Shown: positions 1 through 5,431, counted from the stretch's first letter. The stretch is 6,810 nt of DNA from Roseibacillus sp. (GCA_002723015.1 PBNG01000042.1:13564-20373); one strand, 5' to 3'. Numbers and translations are program-made. Notes: generated by a model from the letters alone, not told the origin.

Positions 1-324
1 TGGTTCATGGAAATGTTCGTCGATAGTTACGACTGGGTTATGGTCCCCAATGTCTATGGAATGAGCCAGCATGCTGATGGCGGTGGAGTGGCAACCAAGC
101 CTTACTTCTCCGGCTCAGCCTACATCCGGAAGATGAGTAACTATCCGGCCGGGGACTGGACGGCAACATGGGACGGACTCTACTGGCGTTGGATCCTCAA
201 CCACGCCGAATCTCTCGCAAAGAACCCCCGGTGGGCCATGATGTGCGCCACCGCCCGACGCATGGCTCCTGAGAAAAAAGCCGCTCACCTCAAAGCAGCA
301 AATGCGTTTCTCGCTCAGCTTTGA
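1..324 (+). CDS. Cryptochrome/photolyase-related protein (FeS-BCP/DPRP family), C-terminal fragment
   Basis: This is the C-terminal 107 residues of a photolyase-related flavoprotein; the 5' end lies left of the window. The fragment carries the family's C-terminal signature: PNVYGMSQHADGG (residues 16-28), then KPYFSGSAYIRKMSNY (33-48), then WDGLYWRWI (57-65). By family knowledge this belongs to the prokaryotic (6-4) photolyase/cryptochrome group (PhrB/CryB-like), which binds FAD and repairs UV lesions or senses light. In classical members, KMS-Y is followed by a cysteine-rich segment (CxxC plus a later C before PF) that ligates a [4Fe-4S] cluster. Here that segment is shortened and reads PAGDWTATWDGLYW with no cysteine. 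The only Cys in the fragment is residue 82, outside the motif. The frame is open to base 1 and ends at TGA 322-324. The family call is firm; repair activity is not established. The next gene is convergent. Confidence 0.87.
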   Translation, partial: WFMEMFVDSYDWVMVPNVYGMSQHADGGGVATKPYFSGSAYIRKMSNYPAGDWTATWDGLYWRWILNHAESLAKNPRWAMMCATARRMAPEKKAAHLKAANAFLAQL

Positions 325-372
325 AGAAGACAAGGCGATTGATTCGGCCTTTGCCGCTCCACCCGCACACCG

Positions 373-1419
373 CTACCCTCCTAAAGCGGCCATCGCCCGG
401 CGCGCGCAATCAAATCCGGAGCTCATGGCCAGCGGCACGCGGCCCCGCCCCCCTAGGCCATCTCCGGCAAAGAAGAGATTCTCTTTCTCACCCAACCGCA
501 GTCCCGCAAGATCCACGCTGCTGCTCGGGCTTGCCAGCATCCAGCGCTGGCTATCCCACCAGTCGGGACGCGGACCTGCCTCAGGCAACAGGCCACAAAC
601 CTCCTTCATCACCTCGGGCAGGATCTCCTCCGGGGGATACTCCAGTCGGCGACTGGACCACGACGGGGACATCTGAACGACCAGAACGCTCCTACCCTCA
701 GGCACGTGGCCGGGCTTGTCCTCCTCAAAACTAAGCCACGAAACAGGATGGCCCCCGTCGGAATTCACCAGGGCGTGAAATTTCCTGGAGAGGCCGAAAT
801 TCTCCTCGTAGCCCAGAATAAACGAAAACTGGGCGTCATAGCGGGATGCCCTGAGTGCCTCTACCAGAGTGCTTTGGAGATCCTCCGCCAACGTGCTGGC
901 CCGCAGCAACTGGACGGCCTGGGGGCCGGGCACAGTGGTAATCACCAAGTCGAAATGGCCTTGGCTGGCACTCCCGGAGTCCCTTAGCAGCCATCCTCCC
1001 TCGTGGCGCTCTAGCGTCGCAATTCGAATCTCCCTGCGCACCTCGACCCCGGAGGCTGCCTGAAGCAGTTTGCCGAGGGTGTTGATGCCCCTTCGGTAGG
1101 TATACTTGGGCTCGCTGTTCTGAACCGCGTCGCCTGGCACAATCGCTCCGGTTTGATCAAAGGTCCAAACATCCCCTTCGATTGCTACCAACTCGTCGGT
1201 AGGAAGAATATCATGGACCATCCGGGCGACCTCCGGGTCTGAAGTGCGAAAGAAATTGGCTCCGTGATCCACGCTGATTGCCCCCCTCCGCCGCGTTCCA
1301 GCACGACCGGAAACTCCCCTGCTCTTCTCAAAGACAACCACCCGGTGACCTTTACTCATCAGCTCATGCGCGGCCGACAAGCCGGAGATCCCGGCTCCAA
1401 TGATTGCGATGGTGCTCAC
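373..1419 (-). CDS. FAD/NAD(P)-binding oxidoreductase, renalase/amine-oxidase-like (COG3380 type)
   Basis: From the GTG at 1419 this encodes 348 residues. An N-terminal Rossmann dinucleotide-binding motif GAGISG (8-13) leads to the ribose-binding Glu31 in VVVFEKSRG. A second FAD motif, GVSGRAGTRR (35-44), and DHGANFF follow, as in renalase-like flavoproteins. Near the C-terminus LFFAGDGLGGRGRVPLAMSSG is the FAD-closing motif with its Gly-Asp. No signal peptide is seen, so the protein is probably cytosolic. The substrate cannot be told from sequence; renalase relatives oxidise aberrant NAD(P)H isomers, but many bacterial members are uncharacterised. The start is uncertain. GTG 1419 places the Rossmann strand directly at the N-terminus, while ATG 1491, in frame with AAAGGA upstream, would add 24 mostly basic and polar residues. 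The gene is convergent with the photolyase relative and divergent from the ADP-ribosylglycohydrolase gene. The family is confident, the function open. Confidence 0.9.
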   Translation of the reverse strand: MSTIAIIGAGISGLSAAHELMSKGHRVVVFEKSRGVSGRAGTRRRGAISVDHGANFFRTSDPEVARMVHDILPTDELVAIEGDVWTFDQTGAIVPGDAVQNSEPKYTYRRGINTLGKLLQAASGVEVRREIRIATLERHEGGWLLRDSGSASQGHFDLVITTVPGPQAVQLLRASTLAEDLQSTLVEALRASRYDAQFSFILGYEENFGLSRKFHALVNSDGGHPVSWLSFEEDKPGHVPEGRSVLVVQMSPSWSSRRLEYPPEEILPEVMKEVCGLLPEAGPRPDWWDSQRWMLASPSSSVDLAGLRLGEKENLFFAGDGLGGRGRVPLAMSSGFDCARRAMAALGG

Positions 1420-1430
1420 GGAGAAACCAT
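1416..1430 (-). CDS. Possible leader mini-ORF (MVSP) overlapping the oxidoreductase start
   Basis: On the minus strand, ATG at 1430-1428 opens a four-codon frame encoding MVSP and ending at TGA 1418-1416. That stop overlaps the GTG start of the flavoprotein (1419-1417) in a GTGA arrangement, the classic layout for termination-reinitiation coupling. The AAGGAGGT element sits 7 nt upstream of this ATG. This could be a real coupling leader, a chance consequence of a stretched SD, or the trace of a single-base change that moved an original ATG out of frame. Only the geometry is seen; translation is inference. Confidence 0.25.
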   Translation of the reverse strand: MVSP

Positions 1431-1436
1431 TCCCCA

Positions 1437-1444
1437 ACCTCCTT
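1437..1444 (-). promoter_or_regulatory. Strong Shine-Dalgarno AAGGAGGT upstream of the oxidoreductase
   Basis: Read on the minus strand this is AAGGAGGT, a near-perfect anti-16S match and the strongest SD noticed in this window. It lies 17 nt from the in-frame GTG at 1419, too far for direct use. It is 7 nt from an out-of-frame ATG at 1430, which is ideal spacing. It supports translation initiating here, either at a four-codon leader or with unusual spacing at the GTG. Confidence 0.5.
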
Positions 1445-1562
1445 GAGGTGCAATCAGATTTCGCGCCTCGCGCTGCAAAACGAACTCTCATCGGGAAGAT
1501 CCTTTGGACCGCCTCCGATCCGGCTTATGGTGGGACTAACTTACCAAATCCGGTCATCCCCC

Positions 1563-2534
1563 ATGCTTGCAGCCAAACCCTTCCTCGGATCCCTGATCGC
1601 CGACGCCCTCGCCTTGCCCGGGCACTGGTATTACGACCGGGCCGCCCTCGTCCGCGACTACGGATCTCTCGACTCCTACCAGTCCCCCCGTAACCCCCAC
1701 CCGGACAGCATCTTCTGGCGCTCCAGCTACGAGGCCCTGAACGAAAAGGGCGACATCCTCCACGATCAGGCGCCATTCTGGGGTATCAGGGGCATCCATT
1801 ACCACCAACTTCTCAAGGCCGGAGACAACACCGTCAATTACCAGCTCGCGCAGGAGCTCTTCGCCCTGATCGGACAACAGGGAGCTTACGACCCGGACGC
1901 GTGGCTCGACACCTACATCAGCTGCATGCTGACCCCGGGGTGGCACCGCGACACCTATCTCGAGGAATACCATCGCGGCTTCTTCACCCGCTACTCTCAG
2001 GGGAAGGAACCCCGCAAATGCGGAATCAGGGATGAACACATCGGGGGCCTCGCCCAAGTCCCCGCCCTCCTTGCCGCCCTTCCCGACCACCCCGATCCAA
2101 GGTCCCTCGTGAAGCAGCACGTGGCCCTGACCCACCGCCACTCCAATGTCCTCCGCGCGGCCGACTGTCTTACCCGGCTTCATCTCCGCCTTCGGGAGGG
2201 CGTCCCCATTCGCGATGCCATCATGACGGAAGCGGGAGACTGGTTCTCCTCCCGCAAGGCTGCCAAACGCGAGCACCGCCCCGACCTCGAAATCATCGGG
2301 TCGGTCTTCAGCCCAGCCTGTTACATCGACCAGGCCTTCCCGGCCGCTCTCTATCTCACCTGGAAATACCACCACGACTTCTCGGCAGGTATCATCGCCA
2401 ACGCCATGGTCGGGGGCGATAGCTGTCACCGGGGCGCAGTGGTTGGCTCCCTCCTCGGGGCCGCCAACCCCATCGAGGACCACTGGATCACGGGCCTTAA
2501 CTACACCTTGGAGCCCGCTGAAGCGCCAGCCTGA
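1563..2534 (+). CDS. ADP-ribosylglycohydrolase-family protein, J1-crystallin-like variant
   Basis: From ATG 1563 this encodes 323 residues, a usual length for the family. The N-terminus GSLIADALALPGHWYYD (9-25) is the standard first motif. LTHRH (189-193) and NAMVGGDSCHRGAVVGSLLGA (280-300) are the middle and C-terminal motifs. Classical members hydrolyse ADP-ribose linkages with two Mg2+ held by a T/D-D-T motif and a GGD-T-D motif. Here the first is AGDNT (86-90), and the second is GGDSCH (284-289), with Cys288 where the second Asp usually stands. These changes resemble the J1-crystallin-like branch, whose substrate is not settled, so ADP-ribosyl hydrolase activity should not be assumed. No clear SD precedes ATG 1563. 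An in-frame ATG at 1527 would add 12 residues, but the first motif sits best with 1563. The gene is convergent with queE (14 bp between stops). The family is confident; the activity is uncertain. Confidence 0.88.
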   Translation: MLAAKPFLGSLIADALALPGHWYYDRAALVRDYGSLDSYQSPRNPHPDSIFWRSSYEALNEKGDILHDQAPFWGIRGIHYHQLLKAGDNTVNYQLAQELFALIGQQGAYDPDAWLDTYISCMLTPGWHRDTYLEEYHRGFFTRYSQGKEPRKCGIRDEHIGGLAQVPALLAALPDHPDPRSLVKQHVALTHRHSNVLRAADCLTRLHLRLREGVPIRDAIMTEAGDWFSSRKAAKREHRPDLEIIGSVFSPACYIDQAFPAALYLTWKYHHDFSAGIIANAMVGGDSCHRGAVVGSLLGAANPIEDHWITGLNYTLEPAEAPA

Positions 2535-2555
2535 GAGGCCCCCCCGGCTCAGGTT
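2528..2555. terminator. Inverted repeat spanning two convergent stop codons (possible bidirectional terminator)
   Basis: CCTGAG (2530-2535) and CTCAGG (2548-2553) are perfect 6-bp inverted arms around a 12-nt C-rich loop. An A-T pair and a G-T wobble extend the stem outward to 2528/2555 in the plus-strand RNA. The left arm holds the TGA of the ADP-ribosylglycohydrolase gene and the right arm holds the stop of queE. No T-run follows on either strand, so intrinsic termination is doubtful. The location between convergent genes makes a two-way transcript end plausible. Confidence 0.3.
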
Positions 2556-3244
2556 CCCTTCGTATCGCCATAAAGGTCAATATGTAAGCGGGGGCAGAAC
2601 CTGTATCCGGTCTGCTTGCAGAGCTCTGCCACCATCTGGCTCCGCTCCTGCAGCACTTCAGAGTCTGTGCCCTCCGGCATGAGGAGCACCTTCCCAGGTT
2701 CAGGGCGTGGGGTGATGCCTTGCAGGATCTCCTCGATCTCTCCCATCTCGCCCGATTCACTCACCACGAACTTGAACTGGCAGTGGTAGCCTTCCGCCCA
2801 TGCATCCAACACTTCCTGCTGGATCCGAAGCTCCTCATGACGCTTGGACCACCCTTCCCCGAATTGGTCCGCCTCCGGAGTCGAGTCAGACAACTTGGGG
2901 CTGAGCGAGGCGAGGTCACATGCGATTCCATCTGGCTCGATTGTAGCTGCCGTCTCGATCGTTATATGGTAACCCGCCTCCTTGAGGGCTCCCGCCAGAC
3001 CACCGATCCCCTTCGCTAGCATGGGCTCCCCACCGGTGAGAACCACGTGTCGGGCCGGATGCTCCTGCACTCTCGCAACAATCTCCTCGACTGTCTGCTG
3101 CTCCCCTTCCGGCTCCGAGGAGGCATAAGGGGTGTCGCACCACCGGCACCGAAGATTACACCCGGAAGTCCGCACGAAGACCGAAGGCACTCCCGCCAGC
3201 AGGCCTTCCCCCTGCACGGAATAGAATAACTCTGAAATCAACAT
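2549..3244 (-). CDS. queE: 7-carboxy-7-deazaguanine synthase QueE
   Basis: This radical-SAM enzyme converts 6-carboxy-5,6,7,8-tetrahydropterin to 7-carboxy-7-deazaguanine in queuosine precursor synthesis. From ATG 3244 it has 231 residues. QGEG (11-14) precedes the cluster-binding CxxxCxxC at Cys29, Cys33 and Cys36, followed by DTPYA. The SAM-binding GGEP (71-74), an SPKL motif and a C-terminal CPRLHIDLYGDTKGT complete the QueE pattern. Length and motif order match the family, and no key residue appears missing. The start is either ATG 3244 or the immediately upstream GTG 3247. ATG is preferred because AGGAG at 3256-3252 is then 7 nt away. The ATG shares one base with the queC stop (TGATG), implying translational coupling. 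It is the last gene of the queF-queC-queE unit. Confidence 0.96.
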   Translation of the reverse strand: MLISELFYSVQGEGLLAGVPSVFVRTSGCNLRCRWCDTPYASSEPEGEQQTVEEIVARVQEHPARHVVLTGGEPMLAKGIGGLAGALKEAGYHITIETAATIEPDGIACDLASLSPKLSDSTPEADQFGEGWSKRHEELRIQQEVLDAWAEGYHCQFKFVVSESGEMGEIEEILQGITPRPEPGKVLLMPEGTDSEVLQERSQMVAELCKQTGYRFCPRLHIDLYGDTKGT

Positions 3245-3948
3245 CACTCCTCTCCTGCTCCCTTCACTGGCAGCGCCCCTGCCTCTAGATATTCCGTCGG
3301 ATCACTGATCCCCGCCACCGCGAAAGCCTCCCGCCGTTCCACGCAGGTCCCACACTTCCCACAGTGGATCTCCCCACCCTTGTAGCAGGACCAGGTCCGG
3401 GAAAAATCCACTCCCAGCTCCGCCCCCCGGGCCGCGATATCCTCCTTCCGCAGCGCGATAAACGGGCGCAGCAGGCTCATCGTTTCGTAGGTTCCCAGCT
3501 GAATGGCCTCCCCCATCGCTTCCATGAATTCCCCGCGGCAGTCCGGATAAATCGCGTGGTCCCCCGAGTGAGCTGCAATCACCAACCCCTCCGCACCCCG
3601 GCTCTCCGCCAGCCCAGCCGCGATCGCCAGCATGATCCCATTCCGGAAGGGCACCACCGTGGCCTTCATGGTTTCCTCCTCGTAATGCCCCTCGGGGATC
3701 TCGCCCCCTGACTGGAGGAGGTCCGAGCGGAAATGTTCATTCATGAACCCAAGGTCGATGACCTCGTGAGGCACCCCAAGACTCTCCGCATGCTCCCTCG
3801 CAAAAGGAATCTCCCGGTGGTTGTGCTTGGAACCGTAGTCGAAGCTCAAGGCCACCACCACCTCATGCTCCCGGTTCGCCTCATACAAGGCCACCACCGA
3901 GTCCATGCCACCGCTCACCAGCACTGCCACCTTCTGCCCGCTCTTCAT
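3244..3948 (-). CDS. queC: 7-cyano-7-deazaguanine synthase QueC
   Basis: This ATP-dependent ligase converts 7-carboxy-7-deazaguanine plus ammonia to preQ0 (7-cyano-7-deazaguanine). From ATG 3948 it has 234 residues. The N-terminal PP-loop SGGMDS (12-17) binds ATP, and SFDYGSKHNHRE (36-47) follows. FRNGIML and HSGDHAIYPDCRGEF match the conserved central QueC region that includes YPDCR. Four cysteines at 188, 196, 199 and 202 (WSCYKGG...CGKCGTC) form the expected zinc site. All family hallmarks are present, so it is probably active. A GTG directly before the ATG (3951-3949) is an alternative start adding one residue. Only a weak purine stretch (AAAGAG) precedes it. The gene lies 46 nt after the queF stop, and its TGA overlaps the queE ATG by one base. 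It supplies preQ0 to QueF in the same cluster. Confidence 0.96.
   Translation of the reverse strand: MKSGQKVAVLVSGGMDSVVALYEANREHEVVVALSFDYGSKHNHREIPFAREHAESLGVPHEVIDLGFMNEHFRSDLLQSGGEIPEGHYEEETMKATVVPFRNGIMLAIAAGLAESRGAEGLVIAAHSGDHAIYPDCRGEFMEAMGEAIQLGTYETMSLLRPFIALRKEDIAARGAELGVDFSRTWSCYKGGEIHCGKCGTCVERREAFAVAGISDPTEYLEAGALPVKGAGEE
3247..3256 (-). promoter_or_regulatory. Tandem AGGAG ribosome binding site for queE inside the queC end
   Basis: The minus strand reads AGGAGAGGAG just before TGATG. The upstream AGGAG (3256-3252) is 7 nt from ATG 3244 and only 4-5 nt from GTG 3247, which favours the ATG. The element encodes the last residues of QueC, so ribosomes finishing queC are placed directly on it. 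Confidence 0.55.
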
Positions 3949-3994
3949 CACTCTTTCACTGGAAAGGGGCTACCCCCGGATCTCCGGCCCCGCC

Positions 3995-4408
3995 CTAGCC
4001 CTCGTCCGGATAGCTTGCCGAGGTCGTGAGGCTGATTCCCCCGCGGGGCGAGAATTCACCTACGACCTCCATGCGCTGGGGCTTGGTGGCATCCACCAGG
4101 TCATCAAGGATCCGGTTCACGATTTCCTCATTGAAACAGGGCAGATTCCGGTAGGAGGCGAGGTAATACTTCAGGGACTTGGTCTCCACACATAGCTCCG
4201 CGGGCACGTAGCTGATCTGCAGGTGGGCGGTATCCGGCTGACCTGTCACCGGGCACAGCGAGCTGAATTCCGGGCACTCGAGGGTAATGGTGTAGCCTCG
4301 TCCTGGGGACTTGTTCGCAAAGGTATCGAGCTTAGCCTCATCTGGGGATGCGGGCAATCTGCTCTCATGCCCGAGGAGGCTGAAATCGTCTGCCGGTCCA
4401 TTGCTCAT
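3995..4408 (-). CDS. queF: NADPH-dependent 7-cyano-7-deazaguanine reductase QueF (unimodular type)
   Basis: QueF reduces the nitrile of preQ0 to the aminomethyl group of preQ1 using NADPH, the last step before insertion into tRNA. The 137-residue length is the short, unimodular (B. subtilis-like) form. The catalytic Cys52 lies in ECPEFSSLCPVTGQPD, with the acid Asp59 seven residues later. The family motif E-(S/T)-K-S-x-K-x-Y appears as ETKSLKYY (75-82), followed by ASYRN. The C-terminal GEFSPRGGI (117-125) also fits. Unusually, the segment that reads NHG-FHE in B. subtilis-type enzymes reads NLPCFNEE here, giving Asn93 where a substrate-site His is known, with Glu94 retained. The start ATG 4408 has no visible SD. 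It is the first gene of the que unit and is divergent from the Smr-like gene. Identity is confident. Confidence 0.95.
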   Translation of the reverse strand: MSNGPADDFSLLGHESRLPASPDEAKLDTFANKSPGRGYTITLECPEFSSLCPVTGQPDTAHLQISYVPAELCVETKSLKYYLASYRNLPCFNEEIVNRILDDLVDATKPQRMEVVGEFSPRGGISLTTSASYPDEG

Positions 4409-4523
4409 TGTGGGGAGAGGCTAAAGCAATCTTCCAGCCGGTCCAACTCCGAATGCCACTGCCCACGCAGGGTCGCAATTCCATTCGCCTTCTCTCTCAA
4501 CGGGTGTAATTTGTCTCCTAGCA
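4409..4523. other. Divergent intergenic region between queF and the Smr-like gene
   Basis: These 115 bases must hold the start signals for queF (-) and the Smr-like gene (+). TGTAAT at 4505-4510 resembles a -10 box for the plus-strand gene, but no matching -35 element sits at 16-18 nt. On the minus strand no convincing promoter pair was found. I looked for a preQ1 riboswitch upstream of queF and did not recognise a preQ1-I or preQ1-II consensus. Neither gene has a recognisable SD. Confidence 0.35.
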
Positions 4524-4895
4524 ATGTCATCCTCGTCCGATGCTCACTGCCCCTCCTGCGGAATCCCCATCGAGCAGGGCGCCTATGACTATTGCCCCAA
4601 ATGCGACTTCCCTCTGCGCGGCCTGCGCCTCAAGGGCCTCCTTGAAGTGGATGTGGTCCGCTCCGGAGAAGACTGGGATCGGGCCCGGAGAAAAATCGAG
4701 CACGCCGTCGATGACGCCATCTACGAGGGTCACTCCGGCGTCAAAATCATCCACGGCTACGGCTCCACAAGCGGGCGGTCCGTCATTGGCCCGCGAACCG
4801 TCTCCCTCATGCGCTCCCTCGCCGAGCGCACCGATGGGCGATTTGCCACCGACCGGAACAACCCGGGGGCACACATCATCTGGTACAACAGGTAA
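4524..4895 (+). CDS. Small zinc-ribbon plus Smr-like domain protein
   Basis: This encodes 123 residues. The N-terminus has two CxxC knuckles, Cys9/Cys12 and Cys24/Cys27 (CPSC and CPKC), typical of a treble-clef or zinc-ribbon module. Residues from about 38 match the Smr (small MutS-related) fold: a beta strand LLEVDVV, a helix with DRARRKIEHAVDDAI, then VKIIHGYGSTSG (73-84), which matches the Smr loop HGxGxxxG, and a terminal strand AHIIWYN. Smr domains bind or cut nucleic acid in MutS2 and related proteins. The second hallmark, LDLHG, is replaced by LEVDVVRSG, so the His there is missing and nuclease activity is doubtful. No SD is visible before ATG 4524. The gene is single, divergent from queF, and convergent with the VOC gene. 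The fold assignment is good; the function is unknown. Confidence 0.78.
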   Translation: MSSSSDAHCPSCGIPIEQGAYDYCPKCDFPLRGLRLKGLLEVDVVRSGEDWDRARRKIEHAVDDAIYEGHSGVKIIHGYGSTSGRSVIGPRTVSLMRSLAERTDGRFATDRNNPGAHIIWYNR

Positions 4896-5036
4896 GCCAG
4901 CCCCCTCTGTTGATTCGGAAAGTGACATATGGCACGCGGTGCCGTTGCCGACCCGGGGACCCTTGTCGTAGCGTCGCAGGTGACTTCAAACACACCTTTC
5001 ATGAGCTAAGCCGAGCCGAGATTTAACCCTGTTATC
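4896..5036. other. Convergent intergenic stretch, nothing coding recognised
   Basis: These 141 bases separate the ends of the Smr-like gene and the VOC gene. A small hairpin GGCAC-GCG-GTGCC occurs at 4931-4943 (5-bp stem, 3-nt loop). It has no following T-run, so it is a weak terminator candidate at best. No RNA gene or repeat was recognised. Confidence 0.4.
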
Positions 5037-5381
5037 TCACCGCTTCCGCGTCAGCATGATCTCGTTACCCTCAGTATCCACACACATCGCAAGGTGCGGC
5101 GGTTCCCCGTCCTCCTCCTGAGGTTCCCGGGTCAACTCTCCCCCTGCGGCTACAATCTCGGCTGTACCCACAACCACGTCCGGGACCTGAAAACTCATCC
5201 CGGTCCACGTGCGTTTTCCCTGCCCACCTCCATGGATCCCAATCATACTTCCGCAGACCTTGATCTCGGTGACATGCGGATTCTGTCGGATTACTTCTCC
5301 ACCAAGCACCTCGACGTAGAACTTCGCGCAGCGTTCGGCATCCGCGGCCCAGATGATGTATTTGACTGCTTCTACGTTCAT
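5037..5381 (-). CDS. VOC family (glyoxalase/bleomycin-resistance fold) protein
   Basis: This encodes a 114-residue, single-domain VOC protein with two beta-alpha-beta-beta-beta halves. The first half runs VKYIIWAADAERCAKFYVEVLGG (6-28), where the AERCAKFY helix is characteristic, to MIGIHGG (46-52). The second half runs TGMSFQVPDV (60-69), through the helix GTAEIVAAGGELT, to LAMCVDTEGNEIML (98-110). Members include glyoxalases, dioxygenases, epimerases and antibiotic-binding proteins, so no substrate can be named. Aligned to the usual metal site, the first-strand His position is Tyr8 and the last-strand Glu position is Met109, while His50 remains. The usual metal site therefore looks incomplete. 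No SD is visible before ATG 5381. The gene lies 50 bp after the AddA-like gene on the same strand and could be cotranscribed with it. Confidence 0.85.
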   Translation of the reverse strand: MNVEAVKYIIWAADAERCAKFYVEVLGGEVIRQNPHVTEIKVCGSMIGIHGGGQGKRTWTGMSFQVPDVVVGTAEIVAAGGELTREPQEEDGEPPHLAMCVDTEGNEIMLTRKR

Positions 5382-5431
5382 GATGGTGGATTGGCTATAA
5401 GGTTACACGGGTCCAGCTCTCTATGGGCTTC

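Noticed and set aside
353..390. GCCGCT...AGCGGC inverted repeat between the photolyase and oxidoreductase ends
   Set aside because: Only 6-bp arms with a 26-nt loop and no T-run; one arm lies in coding sequence. Likely chance in GC-rich DNA.
302..734. Overlapping plus-strand open frames opposite the oxidoreductase C-terminus
   Set aside because: Pro/Arg/Ser-rich translations with no domain; they lie antisense to a well-supported flavoprotein.
1504..1531. Promoter-like TTGGAC, 16 nt, TATGGT ahead of the ADP-ribosylglycohydrolase gene
   Set aside because: Only 3/6 and 4/6 matches to sigma-70 boxes; such matches arise easily by chance.
1554..2483. Long open frame on the minus strand (309 codons) opposite the ADP-ribosylglycohydrolase gene
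   Set aside because: Its protein is a monotonous Val/Gly/Glu mix with no recognisable domain, and the plus-strand frame has clear family motifs throughout. It is an antisense shadow of a GC-biased gene.
4409..4523. preQ1 riboswitch upstream of queF
   Set aside because: Expected from the pathway, but no recognisable preQ1-I or preQ1-II consensus hairpin plus A-rich tail was found by eye. A covariance-model search would settle it.
4527..4928. Minus-strand open frame opposite the Smr-like gene
   Set aside because: No domain, and low-complexity Gly/Val/Asp composition. The plus frame has CxxC pairs and an Smr loop.
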